Part shown: one piece after another, positions 46,652-57,715 of the stretch
How the letters are laid out: each line of letters starts with the position of its first letter
Numbering within the stretch: position 1 is the first letter of the stretch
Origin: Carettochelys insculpta
Taxonomy: Eukaryota; Chordata; Testudines; Carettochelyidae
NCBI RefSeq assembly: GCF_033958435.1
Contig: NC_134137.1
Span: forward strand, 318,989,501 to 319,053,500
DNA: 64,000 nucleotides
Direction of reading: 5' to 3'
Position numbers and translations under genes: made by a program
Notes under the pieces: model-generated
What the model was told of the DNA's origin: nothing
What the model saw: only the letters and a program-made list of their open reading frames with translations
Databases searched by the model: none

Positions 46652-47206
46652 TAAGGATAGGGCCATCCTTATGGCTTGAGGTGCCCTATACAGTCCAAGT
46701 ACCTGCACCCCTTTTCCCTCAACAGGGAGCAGGGCAGTAACTCTGCAGTGGGGGTCCAGGGAGGGGATTGTGCTCAGGGGTTGTGCTCAGGATTTTGGGA
46801 GCAGGGCAGGGAGGCTGGTGGGGAGCAGGTGGAAGAGGAAGTGGTGTCTCCCACCAGAGCTTGTGGCTGTGAGGTGGAGCAGCTTGCCAGGACATTGGGG
46901 CAACCAGAGCCGGGGTGCTCAGAACAGGGGCTGGGGGATTCAGTTGCTGGGATGAGGAGGCAGAGCTGGGGGAGGAAAACTGGGCCGCTGGGGCTGGGAG
47001 GTGGAGCGGGGTGGGGTGCTGTGGGGGAAGGGGCTAAGGACTTGGACCAGGAGGCAGGGTGAAGTGGAGGCCAAGGGACTGGAGCTGCTCAAGGCAGCAT
47101 TGTCTTTTGACTGTGCCAGGCATACGCAGGCTCAGCACAGGGGGGCAAAGTGGTGCCCCAAATTTAGTGGTGCCCTACTCAGCTGCATACTCTGTACATC
47201 CCTAGG
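46652..47206. repeat. Possible hAT-like GC-rich element
   Basis: GAGGTGCCCTATAC near the left edge is answered by GTGGTGCCCTACTC near the right. The outer words CTAAGGATAGGGCC and ACATCCCTAGGGACC may be inverted ends. The interior is G-rich. No clean duplication was found. Confidence 0.35.
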
Positions 47207-48325
47207 GACCATATTTTCAAAAGACTATGGCACCCACAGTTGTGTCCAGCTTTTCAGAGTTCACTTCCCATTTAGGTACACAAATAAGTGGCAAGAATTT
47301 CAAAAGTTCCCAACCTATTGATTTCATATTTTCTCCCTGAAATTGGCCATGAGCATCTCAGTAGGAGCTTCCAAGTGATGAGCACTTCTGAAAAACTGGC
47401 TCAAGATGAATAAAAAGTAAACAAATGTGATGCTGTTATAAGCACCATGTGGCCAATGACAGTGACTTTTTTGGCACTTTTCTGAATACATATTTTTAAA
47501 GCCCCAGCTCTTGAAATATGAACTTGAAATTTCTTCCCCCTGCTCCCAAGTACATTTGTAGCTCTCAGAACTGCAAGAAAAACTGTAAAATGTGAACCCT
47601 AAACATTCTAAGCCCAAAAGAATCCAACTTTTACCAAGATATGTCATATTTTTAAGCTAGTCTCCAAGGCAAAAGTAAGGGAGAGCACCATTGTGTGCAG
47701 CTTGCTGGCTGAACTGCAGCAAAACCCCACAGGGAGCTATTTACAGAGCTAGAAGGGCCTTGGGTTGAGATACACCATTACCTGTAAGAAATTTAAGTTA
47801 CGTTAACCCCTGGTTAATATTATCAGGTTTTGGTGCCTGGATCTTGATTTTTTTTATACATGGATTGACAATAATCTATCCTTTCCTGCCAAAGGGAGGA
47901 GAATTTGGCTTAATAATCTCAAAATCTGTTCAAACAAAATGAATGATAACTGAAGCAATTGAATGACTGATTTCAGTAAAAACTGATGTATATTTCTCAG
48001 TGATATATACTATCTGTTTTAACACCAACAAACCCCAACCATTTGCCTACACGTCACAAAACCAGCAAAGAAACGAATGCTAGATGTGAAATCCTGGAAC
48101 CACTGAAACACAATTGAGTGGGGACGAGTTATGGCTGTTGGCCAACCATAGCGACAAAGGAGGTTGAGTAGGCTTGTCTGTGTATTGATTTACAGGCAGT
48201 CTCATGCTTCCTCAGTCCGGTCCAAACTGAAATCAGCTCCTACCTGCAACAGTGCACAATTGATAGAAGAGGTGGAGGCTTAATTAATTAATTTTGCATT
48301 TAAAATGCTTTTAGGTCTTCATCAG
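47207..48325. other. No recognised gene or repeat
   Basis: AT-rich; only chance ORFs. Confidence 0.35.
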
Positions 48326-48804
48326 CAGTGTCCAATAGGAATTCAAAATCGCCATACCCGTAGCTGTCGTCTTTCCATATTCACCACAGCCCCAGCCCCA
48401 CCTCCACTCTAACTGAATGCCTTCCCTCAGAGCCAGGCACTCCCAGCTTCCCCACGCTAAATAAATACCCTCCCCCAGCCCCACCCCCAAATAAATGTCC
48501 TCTCCCTACTCCAGACCCAGTCTTTTCCAGCCCTGCCTCCCCCATTCTAATTTAATGCCAACAACTCACCAGAGCCACTGCTGGATCTGCCACCAGAGCC
48601 ACCGCCAGGGTTGCCACCAAACCAGCCATTAGGGCCACCACCAAAGCCATCGCCGGGGCTGCCATGTACTTCTCCCCCAAAGTGGTGGGGTGCATGCTCG
48701 GAGAGGGTGGATGGCACTCCCCATGTGTGGCACTCAGGCTCCAAGAGCTTTATTTGCCACAGCTCAGTGTCCCATTTGCCACATGGTGAACATATTGGAC
48801 ACTG
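48326..48804. mobile_element. hAT-like MITE, 479 bp
   Basis: The left end CAGTGTCCAATAGG and the right end CATATTGGACACTG are well-kept inverted repeats. The flanking 8-mers (TTCATCAG and TGGCCTCA) do not match convincingly. The interior is C-rich with a CCACCA/GCCACC low-complexity run (48580-48665), which makes a Gly-rich chance ORF on the minus strand. Confidence 0.6.
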
Positions 48805-49761
48805 TGGCCTCAGATGAAAGGTAACAGAAAAATGCAAGAAATTATTATCAGTGGCAACTTGGGTCCATAATAACTGATGGAGCTGAACCTAGTCTACCTG
48901 CTGACCACACTATAGCTTGCTCATCTTTTCAATGGGAAAAAGAAAGACACTTTAGTCAGAATTGTCACAGAGAAGCATTTTATTGGAATAAGGGAGGCTG
49001 GAAGTGAGGTGGAAAGAAAATGGGAGTCCTCTTCCCTCTATTGTCCTATCACTCTTTAAACGAAGAATTGGGATGCTTGACTATAATAGGACAGAGTGAA
49101 AGAAAACAGTATTTGTCTCTCTATTACCTCTTTATCGTGCTCTTCACTTGCCCTGAAAGTGAAGGCCCAGTCTACATTGATAAGTTTTTCTGTCATAGCT
49201 GCACCAGTTAGAAGTGTAGCATCTGTGGCTGCTGCTCAAACTATCAAGGGTCTTTTAGCTGGCACAGCTTATGTTGTTCTGGAGGGCCACGTAACCACAC
49301 CAGCAAAATAACTTTGGCCAGTCTATACAGCACGTCTACTAGGGACTTTACACATATTTTGTTTTGACTTTTTCACACTGAAACATTATGATTTTCCCTT
49401 TGTGTTCAAAGCAACTTTTTGTTTCAAAATGTCTGTTAACTTTATTTTTGAATCAAACTGAAAAATATTTGATCAACTTAATTTACCAAAAATTTTGGCT
49501 TGACCCAAAGTGATTTTTTAATTTTTTTCAGAATAAGCAGCAAACTGAAAAAATCCATTATTTACAAAATCTTTTCCTACAACCTGCTTAATCAATTGAC
49601 TAAGTTCTCCCAGCATTCACCCCTGCCAGTCCAACATGCAGGAGGCCTGTCCCATTTCAGAATCCTCTTCAGGTTTCCAACCAGCCTCCACCAACTCAGA
49701 CACAGCCCAGCACCTGACCACAAAAAATAATCTCTCTTCTCATCTGAGGATCCCTCCTGTT
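48805..49761. other. No recognised gene; weak MITE remnant
   Basis: CCCAGTCTACATTGATAAG at 49167 and CCAGTCTATACAGCACGTC at 49318 may be decayed ends of an old MITE. The rest is AT-rich. Confidence 0.3.
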
Positions 49762-49764
49762 TAG

Positions 49765-50022
49765 GGCTATGTCTACACTAGCCTCAAACTTCAAAATGGC
49801 CACGCAAATGGGAATAAGGGGACTTCGAAGTAGGCGGGGTCCTTTCGAAAAGGAGCCCCGTCTGGACGAGCCGCGCGGCTGTGAAGCGCGTCAATTTTGA
49901 AGTGCCGCGGCCGCCCGCATGCTAATGAAGCGCTGAATATACATTTCAGCGCTTCATTAGTAAACTTTGAAATAGCCATTTGCGTGGCCATTTCGAAGTT
50001 TGGGGCTAGTGTAGACACAGCC
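49765..50022. mobile_element. Deleted fold-back MITE with Harbinger-type ends, 258 bp
   Basis: The ends GGCTATGTCTACACTAG and CTAGTGTAGACACAGCC carry an exact TAG duplication (49762-49764 and 50023-50025). The right arm is complete (GGACTTCGAAGTAGG, CTAATGAAGCGCTGAA, TGGCCATTTCGAAGTTTG). The left arm is reduced to about 45 bp, joining CACGCAAATGGGAATAAGG, so it is an internal-deletion derivative of the 21240-21675 family. Confidence 0.85.
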
Positions 50023-50025
50023 TAG

Positions 50026-51394
50026 ATTTAACTTCTCCACAGTTAGGAGACCCAGCCATGAAGTTACACACTCTATCTCATCACTTCTACTTCTTATTGG
50101 AACTGGAAAAGCAGCAACAGAGGGAGCATGAGCAAATAGCCCCACATTCTTTCTCTGTGGAGTTGAACTGAAACAGGCTCACAGAAGCCTAAACTTGTAT
50201 TCCCTTCTCTGCAATGCCAGACATTCTGCTACTACAGGGTCAGAAGTGTTCTGGTAGCAGCCCTTCGTTCTTCATCCTCCAGGGCCAGAGCAACGTCAGC
50301 CTCACCAGACCAGGAGTCACTCAGTTACGGAATGGACCTATAAGGTACAGTACACAAACCACCCCACACATTCACGACATTGTCTTAGCCTCAGTATTCT
50401 CAAATAACCAACCACCTTTGATTATTACCACCATCATCTTCAAAACAACGATAGTATCTTCAGTCTTACATTGCTGTTTTTATATCACTGAATAGCAGTT
50501 TTCTGTTATGGGCAAAGATTAATCTCTTTTGATCAAAGAGATCACTGCAGCTATGGGCAAGTTTGTCTTGATTTTCATTCACCACAGATGAAACATTTAA
50601 ATTGCTGATAACAGAACACATCCACTGATCTATTTTGCTACAACATACTTCAAACTCAGATTGGCCTGTCCCAGCAGGTATGATGAAGGAATGACTATTG
50701 TAGGCATTCAGAAGCATTAGGCAGGATATGAAACAGAAGAACATACATATTAGTAGGGAGTCAGCTTTCTATTTCTTTTTCTGCCAAACCCTCCAAACCC
50801 TTTTTAGGTACTCCTGGAGTTTTTAATAAGATCTATTGATTTAGAGAATGACTCACACTTGGCCTATAAGTGGAGGGATGATGTTTAAAATGCAATCACC
50901 ATATTCAAATGGTTTATTTCACAACGTCTCGCAGCTTAAAGTTGAAAGAACTAAAACTTGAATCACAATGCAATGATGATTGATGTTTTTCATCAACACC
51001 CAATTATCATTCCATCATGACACAGGAGTTTAAAGCACTGCTGGCTGAGCCAAGTAAAACATGTAGTGAACATCTGAAAATCCTGATTTGTGCTGTTGCA
51101 CAATGATTTACAGATGGTAACTGCATTTATTATCTTTCAACATGTTGGGTCATCTCAGTAGTACATAGAACACAAGAGGAGGCATTTCATTTGATCCTCG
51201 GTTTAGCTACTTTCACTAATTTTAGTATATGAAAAATATGTAAACGAGGGTTTTCTTTTGTATGTTTTACTTAAAAAATAAAAGCTGAGCTTGACCTGGC
51301 ATTATATTTATGGACCCTGTGCTCTCAGTTCCAACTGATTGCCTTTAATTCCATTACAGCTGGTGCTCAACACTTATAAATACAGATCTACCTC
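50026..51394. other. No recognised gene or repeat
   Basis: Mostly AT-rich. Nothing assignable was seen. Confidence 0.35.
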
Positions 51395-51570
51395 ACTCAT
51401 AAAGCTGGAAGGGATTACAACAGGTCATTGAGTCTAGTCCCTCACAGAAGGATCAAGAACCATGCTTCCTAGCAGTTTTTTTTTTTTAACCTACGTGACC
51501 TAGCTCACCAAATGGCCCCTGAAGGAATTGAACAGGCCAAGATGCAAACCACTGAGCTATCCCTGCACCA
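51395..51570 (-). repeat. tRNA-derived SINE with CR1-like tail (Cry-type)
   Basis: On the minus strand the head reads GGGATAGCTCAGTGGTTTGC (A-box TAGCTCAGTGG), then TTGGCCTGTTCAATTCC (B-box GTTCAATTCC) and GGGGCCATTTGGTGAGC. After an A-rich join the tail carries TCAATGACCTGTTGTAATCC and CTTCCAGCTTT, like the CR1 3' end. This arrangement is that of the Cry SINEs described in cryptodiran turtles, which use CR1 machinery. Confidence 0.8.
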
Positions 51571-51989
51571 AGCATTAATGGTGCCCCAACAGGAATATTT
51601 CAAGATTAAATCATTATAACACATCCCTAACAAACAAACTCACCTCTTTGCTAATTTAAACTAGCTAGTACAGTACATTAAATAAATATGTCCCCTGTCA
51701 TGTTTCATTGAACCTTATGGCATGACCACACTTGACTTGAAAATGAAGGCATTCAGTACCTCAGAATCAGCCTTTTTGTTGGTGAGGCACAGGATTGGCC
51801 ATAACATAATGGGAAACTCCACTGGAAATAAGTTAAAGTGATCTTAAAACTAAAGATACTTCAAAGCCAGTATTGTGAGATGTACAGATTGCCCCATAAG
51901 ATTTAGGTGCCTCTAGCAGGAAAGCTTTTGCTTTACAATCTGTTAACCCTGGAGAGTGGTTCTATATTTGTATAGCAAATATTATTAAC
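51571..51989. other. No recognised gene or repeat
   Basis: AT-rich; nothing assignable. Confidence 0.35.
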
Positions 51990-52185
51990 CTATGTTTACA
52001 ACAGCTAGAACAGTAAGCTCAGTCAGGAGAGATTTAAATGCTGCCCAGCTGATTAGCTGAGCACCCAGAGCTGCCCAGCACTGGCAGCGTGTGTTTCTAC
52101 TGGTTGGGCACATCTGCACATGCCTTGGTGCACATCACAAAATTTATTCCACACATGAAATTAAAAACTTAAAGAGAACTTTGGT
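51990..52185. repeat. Repeat fragment shared with 31010-31110
   Basis: CAGGAGAGATTTAAATGCTG, CCCAGCTGATTAGCTGAGCA, GCAGCGTGTGTTTCTACTGG and GGCACATCTGCACATGCC follow the same order as CAGGAGAGATGCAGGTACTG, CCGATCAGCAGAGCATC and GCAGCGTGTGCGTCTACTGG inside the 30358-32962 element. This copy ends with CACATCACAAAATTTATTCC, a common hAT tail motif. Confidence 0.6.
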
Positions 52186-52469
52186 CACAAGGATCTCAAA
52201 GTAACTCTAAAATATTTTTAGAGGACCAGTTACTTCATATTTTGCTGAAATGATGTGGGATGTACAATAGCAGCTGTTTCATAGAGTGCAGAAACTACAT
52301 TATATGCAAAAATTTAGGAGAGACACTGAAGAATGCCATATCCATTTGGAAGCTTAGGTGTATTTTAGGGAGACAGGATGTAATCATTAAAACTGAAATT
52401 TGACAAGAAATATCCCCCATTGCTGTAGAACTAATTATAAAATTTTTAATTGCCATAAATAGCTGGGTT

Positions 52470-52685
52470 TTAGGAATAAGGGGCTTTCAAAATGAGGGGA
52501 TCCTTTCAAAAGGCCCCTGGCTACACAGGCGGCATGCATTTAGAAAGCAGCACTTTCAAATCACGTGTGGCATCCAATGTGCTAATGAGGCGCTGCATAT
52601 TCATGGCAGCACCTCATTAGCGTCTGCTGAAATCCTTCACTACCATGCCCCTTCCAAAAGGAGGAAACTAGTGTGGCCATGACCA
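52470..52685. repeat. Decayed member of the fold-back MITE family
   Basis: AGGAATAAGGGGCTTTCAAA, GTGCTAATGAGGCGCTGCAT, then ATTCATGGCAGCACCTCATT follow the arm order of 21458-21675, but CpG words have become TG/CA and the ends are lost. Confidence 0.6.
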
Positions 52686-53079
52686 GAGAGTTGAAAAGTT
52701 TCAGATTTTTTAGACAAAAACAGTCCTCTCTTAAAAATAAACATTTTCAAAGAAAATGATTTTCATTTAAATGTGCTAATTTCTATTAACAAAAACTTAT
52801 TTTATGGTTTCAAAAAATGTGTGAAAAAACAAAGATTTTAGTCTTCAAAAACAAAAAGATTTTAGTCATTTTTTTTTAACTCCAGAAAATTTTTCATGGG
52901 AAAAATGCATCTTTTATTTAAGTGTTCATAATAAATGTTCACTTTGCAACCAGCTGTATTCAGAGGAAATAATTCTGCTTCTTGAGCCACTAGAAACTTT
53001 TATTCTGAGGTCTGATGAGCTCACAGACAGGTGGAATGCCTGTAGCCATAGAAGTACTGTCCCTAATTGCTGAACGAAA

Positions 53080-55326
53080 CTGACCAGGGGCCACGCACAG
53101 CTTGACCTGCTGCTCACAAACAGAGAAGAACTAGTAGGAGAAATAGAAGTGGGTGGCAACCTGGGCTGCAGAAACCCAGAGTCAGTTGAATTCAGGATCC
53201 TGACAAAAGGAGTAAAGGTGAAGAGTAATATACAGATCCTTGATTTCAAAAGAGCAGACTTGGACTCCCTGAGAGAACTGATAGGCAGGATCCTCTGGGA
53301 AACAAAGATGAAGGGGAAAAGAGTTCAAAAGAAAAGGTAGGATTTTGAAGAAGTCTTACTGAAGGCACAGGAACAAACCATCTCGCTGCATAATAAGAAA
53401 CTCAAATATGGTAGGCAACCAGCTTGGCTTAACAGGGAAATCCTTAGTCAGTTTAAACTCAAAGACGATGCGTATAAGAAATGGAAACATGGACAGTAGA
53501 CTAAGGAGGAGCATAAATATATGGCTGGAGAATGCTGGAGAGTATTCAGGAAAGCAAAAGCATAATTGGAACGGCAGCTGGCAAGGGACATTTAGGGAAA
53601 CAAGAAGGGTTTCTACAGTCATGTTAACAATAAGAGGTTTATTAGGGAAGGTGTGGGGCTGTTACTTGATGAGAGAAATAACCTAGTGACAGATGATGTA
53701 AGACAAGCTGAAGTACTCCATGTTTTTTTTTTGCCTCAGTCTTCACGGACAAGGACAGCTACCACACTACAGTGTTAGACAATGCGGTATGGGAAGGTGG
53801 AGGGCAGCCATAGGTGGGGAAGGAACAAGTTAAGAGCTACTTAGATGTACACAAATCCATGGGTCTGGATTTAATGCACCCAAGAGTACTAAGGGAATTG
53901 GCAGATGTCATTGCTGAGCCTTTGGCCATTATCTTTGAAGACTCTTGGAGACCGGGAGAGATCCTGGATGACTGGAAAAAGGCAAATGTAGTGCCCATCT
54001 TTAAAAAAGGAAAGAAGGACAACCCAGGGAACTATGGACTGGTCAGCCTTACCTCAATCCCTGGGAAAATAATGGAAGGGATCCACAAAGAAACTACTGT
54101 GGAGCACTTAGAAAATGGGAAAGTGATCAAGAGTAGTCAACATGGAGTCACCAAGGGCAAGTCCTGCCTGACCAATCTGATTAGCTTCTATGATGAGGTA
54201 ACAGCACCTGTGGACATGGGGCAGTCAGTGGATGTGATATACCTTGACTTCAGCAAAGCTTTTGATACAGTCTCCCACAACATTCTTGCCCATAAGTTGA
54301 GGAAATATGGACTGGATCCATGAACTATAAGATGGATAGAAACCTGGCTTGATGGTTGAGCTCAATGGGAAGTGGTTAATGGGTCAATATCTGGATGGAG
54401 GTTGGTTTCAAGTGGAGTTCCCCAAGGCTCAGTTCTGGGGCTGGTGTTGTTCAACATCTCTATTAATGACATGGATGAAGGACTGGATTGCACCCTCAGC
54501 AAGTTTGCAGATGACACTAAGCTAGCGGGAGAGGTAGATACATTGGAGATAGAGATAGGATCCAGAGGGACCTGGATAAATTGGAGGATTGGGCCAAAAG
54601 AAATCTGATACAGTTCAGCAAGGAGAAGTGTAGAGTCCTGCACTTGGGACAGAAGAATCCCAAACATTGCTATAGGCTGGGGACTGACTGGTTCAGCAGA
54701 AGTACAACGGAAAAGGGGTCATGGTGGATGAAAGGCTAGCTATGTAGCCAAAAAGGCTAACGGCACATGAGGGTGCATTAGGAGAAGCATTGCAAACAGA
54801 TCTAGAGAAATGGTTGTTCCCCTCTATTTGTCACTGGTAAGGCCACATCTGGAATACTGTGTCCAGTTTTGGGCCCCCTAAAATAAAAAGGATGTGGATG
54901 TGCTGGAGCAGGTTCAGCAGAGGGCAACAAAAATGATTAAGGGGCTGGAGCACATGACCTATGAGGAGAGGCTGAGGGATTTAGACTTATTTAGTTTACA
55001 GAGAGAAGACTGAGGGGTTATTTCATAGTAGCCTTCAACTTCCTGTTGAAATTGTTCTCAGTGGTGACACATGGCAGAACAAGGAGCAATGGTCTGAAGT
55101 TACAGAAGGAGGTTGGATATTAGGAAAAACTACTTCACCAGGAGGGTGGTAAAGCACTGGAGTGAATTGCTTAGAGAAGTGGTGGATCCTCCATCCCTAG
55201 AGGTTTTTAAGTCCCAGCTTGACAAGGTCCTGGCTGGGAAGACTTAGTTGGGGCTGATCCTGCTTGAAGCAAGGGGATGGACTACATGCCCTCCTGAGGT
55301 ACCTTCCAGCCCTATGATTCCATGAT
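53080..55326 (+). mobile_element. 5'-truncated CR1 LINE
   Basis: It contains the end of the endonuclease region, a linker, the reverse-transcriptase domain and the 3' tail ending ACCTTCCAGCCCTATGATTC then CATGATT. The 3' region is nearly the same as that at 60660-60930, so both belong to one subfamily. Left flank 52690-53079 is AT-rich with nothing recognised. Confidence 0.88.
53093..54900 (+). pseudogene. CR1 ORF2 remnant (endonuclease end and reverse transcriptase)
   Basis: Readable blocks in shifting frames: LDLLLTNREELVGEIEVGG (end of endonuclease); PAWLNREILSQFKLK (linker); LMHPRVLRELADVIAEPLAI; DDWKKANVVPIFKKGKKD; NYGLVSLTSIPGKIME; SQHGVTKGKSCLTNLISFYD; VIYLDFSKAFDTVSHNILAH with the motif A Asp; [19 protein letters not shown] (motif B); and FADDTKLAG (motif C catalytic Asp pair). 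The longest open piece is 53814-54323. In-frame TGA stops at 54321 and shortly after (before AQWEVVNG), a frame loss near 54550 and several 5' frameshifts disable it. The protein would copy CR1 RNA by target-primed reverse transcription. Confidence 0.88.
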
Positions 55327-55329
55327 TAT

Positions 55330-56235
55330 TTGGCAATATCTTTGTAGCATCTAAAACCCTGATAACTGGTACGGTGTCAGTCTTATAAACTCTGATTTCT
55401 GGAGGCTGACATTCAAAAATGACACAGTAAAAGAAGTTTAGCAAATCTACTTCTCTGGGTGTTTGGAGTATCATTCTTGGCCAGTGATGAGGTGAATTTT
55501 TGATTCCAGGCCAGCTTTTTCAGATGTGTTTGCTATTCTTTTAATTCAAAAAGATTAGAGCAGGGGAAAGTAGAAAAAACAAGCAGAGGTTCTCCAATTC
55601 TGGCTTTGCATTTTACAAAAATCAAAGCGAATATCAAGTTAATTCAAGTGGCAACTTTCAAGTTTTCTTCATAGTTGTGCAGTCCTACTTATCTTCATTC
55701 CACTTCAAAAAAGTTAGCTTGATTTAATAGAAAAGTACTCCCTACCCCCACATTATTTGAAATACATACTGTAGTAATCTTACGAGGGTAGTCCTGGTAG
55801 ATACCACTGCAGAGTTAGGAAACCAAGTCACCTCTGCATTAGCTCCCTCAAAAATTAGTTTCAATTACCACCCTGTAGCTCAGCTATGATTACATGTAGT
55901 CTCCCAATAACTGGTTTTAGTAAACTGATGAAATAATTTCATCTGCTGATTAGACCTGTTAGACCTGAAATTTCATACACTTTATATGCTAGATTTCCAG
56001 AAGCATGAAGGCCCCCTTATACTCTTCTGGCAATATAAAGGGACACTAAATGAGGTGCAAATATAGTTTACTTTAAAACCCCTTTATGGTGGTAACGTGT
56101 AATTGGATACAAGAATCTGCCCTTATATTTTCACAGTGGTGTAAGCTTGACTGATTTTGTTGGTAAAATTAAATTTCATTGTGATCATATATGGGAACAG
56201 GCATGCAGAATAAACTGGGCTTTCTGACTCCATGC
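55330..56235. other. No recognised gene or repeat
   Basis: AT-rich unique-looking sequence. Confidence 0.35.
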
Positions 56236-56239
56236 CACT

Positions 56240-57715
56240 ATATATATGGCCTCTTTTAATCTTGAGAGACAGTGGTTAGCAGCGGTGGAGAGGCTATATG
56301 AGCAGTGTTTGAGTCCGCAGCTTCTCTCATGGCTTATCTGTCCAATATTGGATTTGCACAGTGGATTGCAATAACTGCAGGTCAGTCTATTTCTGAATTC
56401 TTGAGTCTGAGAGTTTTTCCTTCTAAAACGAAGTTCTTTTGCATGGCTTGCACATATACCATCGAAGGATGATGTGCCCTGTTGTAGGAATCATTGCCGG
56501 GTATTTCAGTCTGATGATGTACTTTCCCAGGATTTTGGATGAATGTTGAATTTTTTCATGGCGTTTTTGCATGTATCCTTGAAACTTAGCTTTGGTCTTC
56601 CTCTCGTTCTCAGCCCACATGACAGTTCACCAAAGAGGTTTTCTTTGGGAAGATGCTCATCACCCATTCTTCTCACATGACCAAGCCATCATAGTCTCCC
56701 CCGATGAGGATCACTATGAAGCTGGGCATGCCAGATCTTGACAGCACATGTGCATTTGAAACTTTATCTTGCCAGTTGATATTCATAATTCTCTGGAAGC
56801 AGCGAAGATGGAAGCTGTTCAATTTTTTCTCTTGGTTCAAGTAAGTGGTCCATGCCTCAGAACCATATAGCAGGATACTCAATACACATGGCTGGTAGAA
56901 TAGTATCTTTGTTTTCACTGTCGGCTTAGGATTGTTCCATGCTCATTCCATAAGTCTGCCAAAAATCGTAGCTGCCTTCCTGATTCTGATGTTCAGTTCT
57001 TTGCCCATGGATAGGTTTGTTGTGACACTAGATCCAAGGTAACAGAATTGTTCAGCCACATCCAATGGGCTGTTATCCAGAATGACATTGGGTTTCTGAG
57101 GTATACCTTGAGTGAATACAAAAGTTTTCTTCATGCTTATGTCAAGGGAAAACAACTTGCATGCTTTGGATAGAGAATCCATCAGTGACTGTAGTGTGTC
57201 TTCGTTATGAGCAATGAGAGCTGCATCATCTGCAAAAAGGAGGTCCCTGATGAGGACTTTCTTGACCTTAGTTTTGGCCTTGAGTCTTGCTAGGTTGTAG
57301 AGAGAGCCATCTAATCTTGTGTGGAGAAATACATCACTGTGAGAGTTTTGAAATGCACAATTTAGTAGAAAGGAGAAGAATATGCCAAAGAGGGTAGGGG
57401 CAAGAACACACCCTTGTTTGATTCCACTGTTCGTTGGAAAAGGTTCTGATGTAGATCCATTATATTGCACTGTTGCTTACATATTTTCGAGAAAAGATGT
57501 TATGAGCTTGAGTAGGATCGGTGGGCAGCCACTATTGGTTAATACTCTGCATAGTCCTGATCTATTAACTGGGTCAAATGCCTTTGTTAAGTCCACATAT
57601 TCTATGAATAATGGCTTTCCTTGTTCTCTGCATTTTTCCTGTAGTTGTTGAAGTGAAAAAATCATGTCCATTGTTGACCTGCCAACCTCAAAGCCACATT
57701 ATGTTTCTGGATAGT
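56240..57715 (-). pseudogene. Non-LTR retrotransposon remnant: RT and C-terminal zinc knuckle
   Basis: Minus-strand reading order: CGFEVGRSTMDMIFSLQQLQ; FIEYVDLTKAFDPVNRSGL (motif A); SGIKQGCVLAPTLFGIFF (motif B); DLLFADDAALIAHNEDTLQ (motif C, Asp pair kept); FCYLGSSVTTNLSMGKELN; LLYGSEAWTTYLNQEKKLN; FHLRCFQRIMNINWQDKVSN; RTRGRPKLSFKDTCKNAM; and a terminal CSYCNPLCKSNIGQISHERSC, a Cys/His zinc-finger motif. The longest piece is 57470-56943. It is split by stops and frameshifts and lacks the endonuclease (5' truncated near 57715). The family is distinct from CR1; I cannot fix the clade (RTE-like or another). Confidence 0.8.

Noticed and set aside
48547..48837. Gly-rich minus-strand ORF
   Set aside because: Made by CCACCA/GCCACC simple repeats inside a hAT-like element; no other support.
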